Assembly (NCBI GenBank): GCA_900766865.1 | Contig: CAAFXA010000547.1 | Span: 1 to 16,602 of the forward strand | Direction of reading: 5' to 3' | Length of the DNA stretch: 16,602 nt | Origin: an uncultured Akkermansia sp. | GTDB lineage: Bacteria; Verrucomicrobiota; Verrucomicrobiia; Verrucomicrobiales; Akkermansiaceae | In this document: positions 8,832 through 15,322 of the stretch, in pieces | How positions within the stretch are numbered: position 1 is the stretch's first letter | How the letters are laid out: every line of letters begins with the position of its first letter | Translations under genes and position numbers: made by a program | Notes under the pieces: generated by a model | What the model was told of the DNA's origin: nothing | The model's database searches: none | Seen by the model: the letters and a program-made list of their open reading frames with translations, nothing else

Positions 8832-9101
8832 TTACTTGCGTTTCCTTCTTTTACGAGCGGAAAGGCGGTTCCTCATCTCCTGCATGATTTTTTTCGCATT
8901 TTCCGGAGAGGCCGCGATGCGGGTCAGGATTTCGTCCCTCACAGCAACGGCTGCTGCCAGAGAGCCTTCTTCGCCATTATATGCTTTGTCGGGAAAGTAC
9001 TTGGTGAACATGATTCCTTTCCGGCTGATACATACTCTCCACCCCAGAAAGGAAGTTTTCTCGAGTGTGTATCTTGTGAGATTCTTCATATTTGTATCCA
9101 T
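8832..9101 (-). CDS. Small AP2-like, highly basic putative DNA-binding protein
   Basis: An 89-residue protein. Residues 17-60 follow the pattern of AP2/ERF-type DNA-binding domains as found in bacteria: GWRVCISRKG (two short strands), TKYFPD, then YNGEEGSLAAAVAVRDEIL (helix with Ala spacing and the closing RD). The C-terminal tail is extremely basic (9 of the last 13 residues are R or K), which fits nucleic-acid binding. No integrase or endonuclease domain is attached. The ATG at 9101 is preferred; a second ATG at 9089 is possible. A TACAAT -10-like box (9119-9114 on the minus strand) lies 12 nt upstream, without a convincing -35. It ends at a strong terminator. I infer a small regulator or nucleoid-type protein; the family call is from pattern only. 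Confidence 0.7.
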   Translation of the reverse strand: MDTNMKNLTRYTLEKTSFLGWRVCISRKGIMFTKYFPDKAYNGEEGSLAAAVAVRDEILTRIAASPENAKKIMQEMRNRLSARKRRKRK

Positions 9102-9256
9102 GATTGCTAAACGATTGTATGCCTTGCCTTTGAAAACAGCGCTATTCTAAACAAAATCTATGGATATTGCAAGTCTTAATGATGGAAGAATACGAAAAAA
9201 ATGAAAAAAATGCTTCATTTCTTGTTAGGCGAAGGTGGCTCAGTGAGTCAGAGCTG

Positions 9257-9285
9257 TTGACAGGCGGGCAGGGAGTTGATATAAT
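9257..9285 (+). promoter_or_regulatory. Consensus sigma-70 promoter of hisD, predicted leaderless
   Basis: TTGACA (9257-9262), 17-nt spacer, TATAAT (9280-9285): a full match to both consensus hexamers with ideal spacing. The hisD ATG is only 9 nt downstream (9295), so the mRNA leader would be about 3 nt, with no room for a ribosome binding site. The 193-bp region upstream also has an inverted repeat AAATGAA/TTCATTT (9199-9205, 9214-9220) of unknown meaning. Confidence 0.88.
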
Positions 9286-9294
9286 GCGGGCACG

Positions 9295-10590
9295 ATGAAA
9301 GTGTACCGAGAGACTGATGCCGGATATGCAGCCGCCGTGGCGGCAATGAATCGCCGTGCTATTCCCGGGGATGAGGTGAGGCAGGTTGTGGCTTCTATTA
9401 TCCAGGATGTGCAGGAGCGTGGTGATGTGGCTTTGTGCGATTATGCAGCCCGGTTTGATAAGGTGCATCTGGAGCCGGCCGGTCTGCGCGTCACTCCGGA
9501 AGAGCTGGCAGAAGCCCAGGAGCTGGTATCACAGGATGTGAAAGATGCCATAGCTGCCAGTCTGGCCAATATTGAGTATTTTTCTCGGCAGAGCATGCGC
9601 CGGGACTGGAGTGGCACAAATGCCCAGGGCTGCGAGGTGGGTGAGCGTTTTGTTCCTTATAACCGCGTTGGTATTTATGTGCCGGGTGGAAAGGCTCCGC
9701 TGGTTTCCACGGCGCTGATGACGGGTGGTTTTGCCAAGGCTGTGGGGGTGCCGGAGATTGTGGCGATGACCCCCTGTGGACCGGATGGGCGTGTGAATCC
9801 GGCGGTATTGGTGGCCTTGCAGGCTGCCGGGGCTACGGAGATATATCGTGTTGGTGGCGCTCAGGGCGTTGCGGCATTGGCTCTGGGGACGCAGAGCATA
9901 GCGCCGGTTGAGAAGATATTTGGCCCCGGCAATCGATTTGTTGTGGAAGCAAAGCGCCAGCTGGTCGGGGCTGTGGCAATAGATTTGCTGCCCGGGCCCA
10001 GCGAAGTAATGGTGCTGGCGGATGCTACTGCGAACCCGATGTTTGTGGCGGCAGATTTACTTGCACAGGCGGAGCATGGTGGCGATAGTGCCATTGCCTT
10101 TGTGACCACGAGTGAGCAGCTTCTGGCTGATGTGGAGCAGGAAATTGCGCGACAGGCTGCAGAGCTTTCCCGCTCGGTATATTTGCAGCAGGTGCTGCAG
10201 GAGAATACGGTCTGTCTGCTTGTGGATAATCTTGCTACCGGCGCGGATATTGTGAATGCCTATGCTCCGGAACATTTGGTGTTGGTGGTAGAGCCTGAGC
10301 AGGAGGAGGCATTGCTTGCCCGAATCCGTACGGCTGGGGCTATTTATGCCGGCACGTATTCTACTGTGGCCTGTGGCGATTTCCTGGCTGGCCCCAGTCA
10401 TACTCTGCCTACGGGTGGTTCCGGTAAGTCGTTTTCCGGTATCCGTGCAGACCAGTTTCAGCGTCGCACGAGCATTGTGCGCATGAGCAGGGAGGCCGCT
10501 GAGCGTTCTCTGCCGTATGTGCAAGTGTTTGCCCGTGTTGAGGGTCTGGATGCGCATGGGCGTTCACTGGAGCTGCGCACCCTTTCCTGA
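9295..10590 (+). CDS. hisD: Histidinol dehydrogenase
   Basis: A 431-residue enzyme, the usual length, for the last two steps of histidine synthesis: NAD-dependent oxidation of L-histidinol to L-histidinal and then L-histidine, in the cytoplasm. By comparison with E. coli HisD, the zinc ligands are Q258 and H261 (LAQAEHGGDS), D362 (GDFLAGPSH) and H421 (DAHGRS). The catalytic pair is E326-H327 (YAPEHL), and H369 (SHTLPTGG) is present. The motif FGPGNRFV and the segment SGKSFSGIRADQFQRR are also typical. All key residues are intact, so it should be active. It stands alone: no other his gene is in the window. It has a consensus promoter directly before the ATG and converges on the acyltransferase with only 10 bp between stop codons. 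Confidence 0.98.
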   Translation: MKVYRETDAGYAAAVAAMNRRAIPGDEVRQVVASIIQDVQERGDVALCDYAARFDKVHLEPAGLRVTPEELAEAQELVSQDVKDAIAASLANIEYFSRQSMRRDWSGTNAQGCEVGERFVPYNRVGIYVPGGKAPLVSTALMTGGFAKAVGVPEIVAMTPCGPDGRVNPAVLVALQAAGATEIYRVGGAQGVAALALGTQSIAPVEKIFGPGNRFVVEAKRQLVGAVAIDLLPGPSEVMVLADATANPMFVAADLLAQAEHGGDSAIAFVTTSEQLLADVEQEIARQAAELSRSVYLQQVLQENTVCLLVDNLATGADIVNAYAPEHLVLVVEPEQEEALLARIRTAGAIYAGTYSTVACGDFLAGPSHTLPTGGSGKSFSGIRADQFQRRTSIVRMSREAAERSLPYVQVFARVEGLDAHGRSLELRTLS

Positions 10591-10600
10591 GGTGCGCTGC

Positions 10601-11554
10601 TCAGCGGGCGGTGAGGAGTTTCATGACCCTTGGCAAACGTTTGCCAAGGAGGCGCGACAACCAGGTGAGCAGGGCAATGCCGACCGCGGCGTATGCGAAA
10701 CCGCACCAGCGGGGCAGGTCATAGTGGTAGATGATGGCGTAGAGTAGGGAATGCGCTGCGTAGGTGAACATCATGCAGCCACCGGCAATAGCCATCCAGT
10801 TGTTGACTCGGGGGAGAAAACGGGCTAATCCCATGGCTGCATAGCACATGAGCAGTGCATAGCACAGCTGCACAACAGGGAGGGAGCAATGGTTGTAGTC
10901 CAGCCCCTGCCATTTAGCCAGCAATGGGTAATACTCTCGCTGCAGAAGGATGATGAATATGGCTGCAAGAATGCAGCAGGCGTGCTTTGTAAGCCATTGC
11001 TCCAGGGTGTGGAGGCTGACACTGCGCAGGCAGTAGCCAAGCATAACGGCCATCATCCAGTCCCAGCGAAGGCTTTCATGCTGGGAAGGTTCTCTTATGT
11101 AAGTAAAGCTGGCGAGGATTACCAGCAGAATCCAGTTGCAGCGAGGCAGCAGATGTATGCCGGCCAGTGCTGCGATGGCTAACTGGTAAAGCGTCAGGTT
11201 TTTGAGGAACCAGAGAGGGGTGTTGTAGGCCGCTGTGCCATAACCGAACACACGGGCCCAATCTATTTCCTGCCCGGGACAAAAGAGCAGGAGCATGACC
11301 AGAGTGATGCCGCTCCACAGCAACCAGGCCAGTCCCAGTGCCAGTGCTCGCCGTGCGGCTCTCCCGGGCTCGCGGGGCATGAAATACCCTGCAAGTGTGA
11401 AAAACAGGCATATACCGCCTCCTACAGGTACCCCTATCCATGCGGGAGCCTGTCCTGCATGCAGCCACATGATGAAGAACATGGCAAGGCAGCGTGCGCT
11501 GTCGACCCATGCAACGCGGGGCTTGCCTGTAGGGATGGTTAGCGTGTCTGGCAT
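10601..11554 (-). CDS. Integral-membrane acyltransferase (acyltransferase 3 family)
   Basis: A 317-residue multi-spanning membrane protein with about 8-10 hydrophobic helices. The first helix has the family's D/R...H pattern (D18, R21 and H32 in DSARCLAMFFIMWLHAG). It is followed by FFTLAGYFMPR (51-61), PLWFLKNL in the middle and YAAHSLLYAIIY near the end, all usual in this family. Members move acetyl or other acyl groups onto cell-surface sugars or lipids across the inner membrane; the acceptor cannot be read from sequence. The ATG lies 2 bp after the stop of the M42 peptidase gene, so the two are one operon and translation is probably coupled. There is no Shine-Dalgarno. The 3' coding region holds a perfect 22-bp palindrome. 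Confidence 0.87.
   Translation of the reverse strand: MPDTLTIPTGKPRVAWVDSARCLAMFFIMWLHAGQAPAWIGVPVGGGICLFFTLAGYFMPREPGRAARRALALGLAWLLWSGITLVMLLLFCPGQEIDWARVFGYGTAAYNTPLWFLKNLTLYQLAIAALAGIHLLPRCNWILLVILASFTYIREPSQHESLRWDWMMAVMLGYCLRSVSLHTLEQWLTKHACCILAAIFIILLQREYYPLLAKWQGLDYNHCSLPVVQLCYALLMCYAAMGLARFLPRVNNWMAIAGGCMMFTYAAHSLLYAIIYHYDLPRWCGFAYAAVGIALLTWLSRLLGKRLPRVMKLLTAR
10628..10649. repeat. Perfect 22-bp palindrome in the 3' end of the acyltransferase gene
   Basis: CCTTGGCAAAC (10628-10638) is followed directly by its exact reverse complement. It encodes LGKRLPR in the acyltransferase frame and begins 38 bp after the hisD stop. As RNA it forms a 9-bp stem with a 4-nt loop on either strand, but without a T-run. 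Its core GCAAACGTTTGC resembles LacI/PurR-family operators. Confidence 0.75.
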
Positions 11555-11556
11555 GC

Positions 11557-12621
11557 TCAGGGAAGGTAGAGAGTGTGGCTCTGGGAGTTGATGCGGCGGA
11601 CAACGGCGCAGGTGAGCCGCACGCAGGCTTCCAAATCTCGGTCATCCAGAATGCCGTTGTGTGAGTGGATGTAGCGCGTGGGGACGCCGAACACGATGGC
11701 CGGGGTTCCTGCCCAGTGCGGATAGCTGGCAGCTGCATCTGTACCACCGGTGCGGCGCACGGTGGGTTGGCAGGGGATGCCCTCCTGTTCTGCGATACTC
11801 AGAACGAAGTCTGCCAGCGCCGGAGGGGTGATGTTGGTTGGGTCGTACAGACGTACCTGTACCCCCTTGCCCAGAACACCCTGGCGGCATACACCGCTCT
11901 GCCCGAATGTGTCGTCTGCCGGAGGCCCTTCCAGAATGATGGCGAGGTCCGGCATCATGTCCGCCGTAAGAGCACGGGCTCCGCGGGTGCCGACCTCTTC
12001 CTGAACGGTGCCGATGGCGCGAACCGTGCAGGATAGCTCGTCGAGAGCAAGGCGGCGCATGGCTTCAATCATGCAATACACACCGGCGCGGTTGTCGAAG
12101 GCCTTGCCCATCCAGCGGTGGGGGATTTCCAGCGGCTGCAGGTGAACGTCCGGCACTACAGCGCAACCAATGCGGATGCCAAGGTCTTCTACCTCTGCTC
12201 GGCTGGAGGCGCCGATGTCCACGAACAGGGAATCTGTGGGAAGCACTTGTGAGCGCTGGCTTTCCGGCAGCAGGTGGGGAGGTCTGGTGCCGATTTGGCC
12301 GGGGATTCGGCGCCCATCGCGTGTCTGCACCAGCATGCGCTGGCTGGGCAGGGTGTGGTTCCACCAGCCCCCCAGTGGCACCAGTAACAGAAAACCATCT
12401 TCTGTAATACCCTGTACCATGAAGCCGATTTCGTCCATGTGCGCCATGAGTGCCACGACGGGACCGGGCCCCTTCTTTTCGCACATGATATTGCCCGAAA
12501 CGGCTCCGGATATGGTGCCGCAACCATTCAGCTCCCGGCGGAAGATGGCTCGCACCTCGTCCTCAAAGCCGGATACGGCACAGGCATTGCTGCAACGCTC
12601 CAGTAATTCTCTGTTAAACAT
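11557..12621 (-). CDS. M42 family metallo-aminopeptidase (FrvX/YsdC-like)
   Basis: A 354-residue cytoplasmic co-catalytic metallopeptidase that trims N-terminal residues from peptides; family members form large tetrahedral complexes. Visible residues by comparison with the family: H61 in LMAHMDEIGFMV (metal), D63 beside it, D176 in AFDNRAG (bridging metal ligand), E208-E209 in TVQEEVGTRG (catalytic base and metal), E231 in LEGPPADD (the usual D/E metal position) and H319 in RYIHSHNG (metal). The real start is the ATG at 12621: the frame is open for some 600 bp further but that part overlaps the RlpA-like gene on the other strand, and a promoter lies directly before this ATG. It is the first gene of the operon with the acyltransferase. 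Confidence 0.95.
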   Translation of the reverse strand: MFNRELLERCSNACAVSGFEDEVRAIFRRELNGCGTISGAVSGNIMCEKKGPGPVVALMAHMDEIGFMVQGITEDGFLLLVPLGGWWNHTLPSQRMLVQTRDGRRIPGQIGTRPPHLLPESQRSQVLPTDSLFVDIGASSRAEVEDLGIRIGCAVVPDVHLQPLEIPHRWMGKAFDNRAGVYCMIEAMRRLALDELSCTVRAIGTVQEEVGTRGARALTADMMPDLAIILEGPPADDTFGQSGVCRQGVLGKGVQVRLYDPTNITPPALADFVLSIAEQEGIPCQPTVRRTGGTDAAASYPHWAGTPAIVFGVPTRYIHSHNGILDDRDLEACVRLTCAVVRRINSQSHTLYLP

Positions 12622-12627
12622 GCATGT

Positions 12628-12656
12628 AGCATACCATCCGATGGGCGTTTTTGCAA
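12628..12656 (-). promoter_or_regulatory. Promoter of the M42 peptidase operon, predicted leaderless
   Basis: On the minus strand, TTGCAA (12656-12651), 17-nt spacer, TATGCT (12633-12628), then 6 nt to the ATG at 12621. Transcription would begin at about the first base of the start codon. This supports the 354-residue product over the longer open frame. Confidence 0.6.
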
Positions 12657-12723
12657 CAGAATTGAACGTTCCGGGTGGATTTTTTTCCTTCTCGGCCTGA
12701 GTTGTTATCTTTTTTCTTTTCAT

Positions 12724-12753
12724 TTGCCAGTTCGTGTGGTACATATGGAATAT
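12724..12753 (+). promoter_or_regulatory. Possible promoter of the first RlpA-like gene
   Basis: TTGCCA (12724-12729), 18-nt spacer, GAATAT (12748-12753), 6 nt, ATG at 12760. The -35 is good but the -10 is weak (3 of 6), so the call rests largely on the same layout seen at other genes here. The TTG of the box is in frame with the gene and could be mistaken for its start. Confidence 0.35.
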
Positions 12754-12759
12754 ATGATA

Positions 12760-13269
12760 ATGCGTGCTGTAGCTATAGTGGCGGCAAGTGCGGGGGCTCT
12801 CATTTTGTTGAGCACCTGCAATCTGCTCACCCCTTCGACCAAGCCTAACCCTTCTGCATCTGCCGGGGAGTTGAAGCTTGTCACCAAGTCGTACAGGGTG
12901 AGAGGTAAGCGCTATGTCCCCATGAAAGCTGAACAGGCACTTCGTTATAGAGAAGAAGGAATCGCTTCTTACTATGAGGCTAACGGCTCCCGTGGCTCTC
13001 TGGGGGAGCGTCTGCGCCGAGGGGAGCTTTATGCGGCACATCCGACTCTGCCTATGCCCTGTCAGGTGCGAATCACGAATCTGAGTAATGGTAAAAGTTG
13101 CGAGGCTCGAGTGGCGGATCGGGGCCCTTTTTCCGGGCGCCGTATAATAGATGTGAGCTCTGCTGTGGCCAGAAAGTTGGATTTTTACAGCAAGGGGGTG
13201 CAGCGGGTGCGTGTGGAGGTTGTGACGGTGGGAGATGGTCCTCATCAGCTTAAGGCCGAGCTTGATTGA
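12760..13269 (+). CDS. RlpA-like double-psi beta-barrel lipoprotein, first tandem copy
   Basis: A 169-residue protein when started at the ATG at 12760, which gives a clean lipoprotein signal ending LLSTC (C20). In-frame ATGs at 12745 and 12754 and a TTG at 12724 are alternatives. The conserved YRVRGKRYVPM (residues 45-55) leads into the RlpA fold: EEGIASYYEA, AAHPTLP with H94, VRITNLSNGKSC, and VADRGPF with D120, then RIIDVSSAVA. H94 and D120 match the catalytic residues of RlpA lytic transglycosylases, which cleave septal peptidoglycan lacking stem peptides. There is no SPOR domain. Two cysteines inside the fold (C101, C114) are unusual and are kept in the second copy. The second copy begins 31 bp after this stop. 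Confidence 0.85.
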   Translation: MRAVAIVAASAGALILLSTCNLLTPSTKPNPSASAGELKLVTKSYRVRGKRYVPMKAEQALRYREEGIASYYEANGSRGSLGERLRRGELYAAHPTLPMPCQVRITNLSNGKSCEARVADRGPFSGRRIIDVSSAVARKLDFYSKGVQRVRVEVVTVGDGPHQLKAELD

Positions 13270-13289
13270 AGCTGCCTGTTTACGATAAC
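13262..13289 (+). promoter_or_regulatory. Weak candidate promoter of the second RlpA-like gene
   Basis: TTGATT (13262-13267, overlapping the stop of the first copy), 16-nt spacer, GATAAC (13284-13289), then 11 nt to the ATG at 13301. Each hexamer matches at 4 of 6. The second copy may instead be read from the first copy's promoter. Confidence 0.25.
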
Positions 13290-13300
13290 TGTATTTTTTT

Positions 13301-13777
13301 ATGAATATCCGGCAATTTTCTGTATTTTCGGCGGCTTGTGCGGCTGTGCTTTTCAGCGCGTGTCAACAGCAGCAGTTTGAACCTTATCGTGGCTATAAAA
13401 AAGCACCTTACACGCTTAAGGGTGTGCGATATGTGCCTATGGATGTGCAGACTGCACTCCACTACAGGGAAGATGGTATTGCCTCGTTTTATGAGGCCGA
13501 TGGCGCACGCGGTGCTATCGGACAGCGCCTGTACGATGGGCAGTTTTATGCAGCGCATCGTACTCTGCCTTTGCCCTGCCATGTGCGAATCACGAATCTG
13601 AGTAATGGCAAAAGTTGCAAGGCTCGTGTGGCGGATCGCGGCCCCTTTATTCATGGCAGGTTGATAGATGTGAGTTCTGCTGTAGCGGAAGAGCTCGGGT
13701 TTACCCGCAAGGGGCTGGAGCGTGTCCGTGTGGAGGTGCTCTGGGTTGGTGATGGTAAGTACAAGGTACGCCCCTGA
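13301..13777 (+). CDS. RlpA-like double-psi beta-barrel lipoprotein, second tandem copy
   Basis: A 158-residue paralogue of the preceding gene, with a lipoprotein signal ending LFSAC (C21). It has the same plan: YTLKGVRYVPM (37-47), EDGIASFYEADG, FYAAHRTLP with H86, VRITNLSNGKSC, VADRGPF with D112, RLIDVSSAVAEELGF and a final VRVEVLWVGDG. The RlpA catalytic His and Asp are present and a SPOR domain is absent. Cysteines C93 and C106 match C101 and C114 of the first copy. Most of the gene has drifted from its neighbour, but 26 bp around VRITNLSNG are identical in DNA. The likely place of action is the inner leaflet of the outer membrane, facing peptidoglycan. Whether it is an active lytic transglycosylase or only binds glycan cannot be told. 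Confidence 0.89.
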   Translation: MNIRQFSVFSAACAAVLFSACQQQQFEPYRGYKKAPYTLKGVRYVPMDVQTALHYREDGIASFYEADGARGAIGQRLYDGQFYAAHRTLPLPCHVRITNLSNGKSCKARVADRGPFIHGRLIDVSSAVAEELGFTRKGLERVRVEVLWVGDGKYKVRP

Positions 13778-13823
13778 CGGATAAAAAATCAGAAATAAGA
13801 CACGCAAAGATATGATTTCTCGC

Positions 13824-13853
13824 TTGCCCTCAAGGGGGGCGGCGTGCTATTAT
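13824..13853 (+). promoter_or_regulatory. Promoter of the bamD-like/lptE/rsmI operon, predicted leaderless
   Basis: TTGCCC (13824-13829), 18-nt spacer, TATTAT (13848-13853), then 9 nt to the ATG at 13863. It supports the ATG at 13863 over an in-frame ATG at 13812, which lies upstream of the -35 box and would bury the signal peptide. Confidence 0.55.
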
Positions 13854-13862
13854 AGACAAGTC

Positions 13863-14816
13863 ATGAGATTGAATCTGCATCTGCTTTTGTGTGCAGTGGC
13901 TGTGTTGCCGCTGACAATGTGTGAAAGTTACGATGGCTTGTTGGCCGTGGGGGCCATTCAGGCTACCGATCCGGCGGCGGACACCAAGCTGAAGGAAGCT
14001 AAGGAGTTGATGGCTAAGGGTGAGCTGGGAGATGCTGATGATGTGCTGGAGGATATCTGCCTGAACCACGGACTGGCTCCCTGTGCGCCCGAGGCTCGTT
14101 TGCTGCGTGGTGAGCTGTTTGAGAAACGCGGTTTGCCCAGAGACGCATTTGACGAATACGAAAAAGTTGTAACACGTTATCAGAGTAGCCCGCTTTATAC
14201 TAAGGCTCTTGAGCATCAGCTTGCTATGGCTATGGCTGCTGCGGATGGCACTCTTAAGGTGGAGGTACTGGGGCTGTGGGATGCCGAGCTGGAGAGCAGT
14301 GCTGTGGAGAAATGGCTGGAGAGTGTGATAGCCAATGCCCCTTACAACGACATGGCTGCAACGGCTCTCTCCATCCTGGCTCGCTATCGTGTGCGTAAAG
14401 AGCGCTATGAGGAGGCTGCCATGACATATGCCCGTCTGGTGGATGATTATCCCGATAGCCGTTATGCCCCGGAGGCTCAGTTGATGGTGGCTCAGCTCTG
14501 GGCTGAGAGCCGTACTCGTGGTGATCAGAATATGGCCAATCTGACTCGCGCTCAGGAGGCTTACGAGGAGTTTACTCTGCGCTTCCCCGGCCACAAGGAG
14601 GCGGGTAAGGCCCTTGCTGAGGCATCCAATCTGCGCCGTCTCATGGTGCAGCAGGAGCTTGAGGTGGGACGCTACTACATGGAACGCGCTCACGAGTATT
14701 CCTCCGCAAAATTCTGTTTTGAGAATGTGATTCGCCAGAAGAAGGTGAACCCCGAGGCTGCAAAAGAGGCAGAGCTTCTGCTGCAGAAATTAAAGCAAAC
14801 CCCCAAGGCATCATGA
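13863..14816 (+). CDS. TPR outer-membrane lipoprotein, BamD-like
   Basis: A 317-residue protein. With the ATG at 13863 it begins with a lipoprotein-like signal (MRLNLHLLLCAVAVLPLTMC, C20); the Met before the Cys is unusual for a lipobox, so lipidation is probable but not sure. The rest is helical with TPR-type repeats: AKGELGDADDVLEDI, RGLPRDAFDEYEKVVTRY, RYEEAAMTYARLVDDYPDS followed by RYAPEAQL, and AQEAYEEFTLRFPGHKEA. The spacing and phrases such as DDYPDSRYAPEA are typical of BamD/YfiO, the lipoprotein that helps insert beta-barrel proteins in the outer membrane. The stop overlaps the start of lptE by 4 bp, so an envelope-assembly role is supported by context. It is longer than E. coli BamD (about 245), and other TPR lipoproteins are possible. 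Confidence 0.83.
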   Translation: MRLNLHLLLCAVAVLPLTMCESYDGLLAVGAIQATDPAADTKLKEAKELMAKGELGDADDVLEDICLNHGLAPCAPEARLLRGELFEKRGLPRDAFDEYEKVVTRYQSSPLYTKALEHQLAMAMAAADGTLKVEVLGLWDAELESSAVEKWLESVIANAPYNDMAATALSILARYRVRKERYEEAAMTYARLVDDYPDSRYAPEAQLMVAQLWAESRTRGDQNMANLTRAQEAYEEFTLRFPGHKEAGKALAEASNLRRLMVQQELEVGRYYMERAHEYSSAKFCFENVIRQKKVNPEAAKEAELLLQKLKQTPKAS

Positions 14817-15322
14817 AAAAAATCCTTACATATTCAGCCGTTTTACTCCCGCTGCTGCTGGGTTCCTGCGGTTACACGCTCGGCGGTTTCGTGCGGGCGG
14901 ACATGAAGGACATGAAGACTTTTTCCGTCAACATGTTCGCCAACAAGACCCTGTATCCCAATGTTGCCATGCAGATGACCACGGCTGTGGGTGACGCCAT
15001 GCAAAAGGATGGAACCTTTGAGATGGCCTCTTCCGGCAGCGCTGATTTCTCTGTTTCCGGTGCAGTGACAGGGGTTGAGTATGAGCGTTTGCTTGTGGAC
15101 TGGAGAGACTCGTACCAGAGCCTTGAAGTGGGTGTGAAAGTGAGCGTGTCCTACACCATCACCGATAACCGCAATGGTAAAGTTGTGACCAGCGGTGAGC
15201 TGGAAGGTGAGGGGAGTTATTTCAACACACGCGGTAACCCTCAGGTTGGTCGCGATGCCGCTCTCAGCTACGCTACCAGAAGAGCTGCTGCTCAGTTGGT
15301 GGATAGACTCACGGCTCCATGA
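14813..15322 (+). CDS. lptE: LptE-like LPS-assembly lipoprotein
   Basis: A 169-residue lipoprotein with signal MKKILTYSAVLLPLLLGSC (C19) and the CGYTLGG start typical of LptE. LptE sits inside the LptD barrel in the outer membrane and helps place lipopolysaccharide in the outer leaflet. Other matching features are the segment FANKTLYPNVAMQMTTAVGD (the family's N-x-T-x-x-P-x-h-x-x-x-h-T pattern), a beta-rich middle with DFSVSGAVTGVEYERL, and a closing RRAAAQLVDRL helix. It overlaps the upstream stop by 4 bp (ATGA) and its own stop overlaps the rsmI start in the same way. Confidence 0.87.
   Translation: MKKILTYSAVLLPLLLGSCGYTLGGFVRADMKDMKTFSVNMFANKTLYPNVAMQMTTAVGDAMQKDGTFEMASSGSADFSVSGAVTGVEYERLLVDWRDSYQSLEVGVKVSVSYTITDNRNGKVVTSGELEGEGSYFNTRGNPQVGRDAALSYATRRAAAQLVDRLTAP

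Noticed and set aside
12622..13245. N-terminal extension of the M42 peptidase by some 208 residues
   Set aside because: The extension is antisense to the RlpA-like gene, has no domain, and the promoter at 12628-12656 lies directly before the ATG at 12621, where the family's sequence also begins.
13812..13862. Upstream ATG for the BamD-like gene
   Set aside because: It would place 17 residues before the lipoprotein signal and lies upstream of the predicted promoter.
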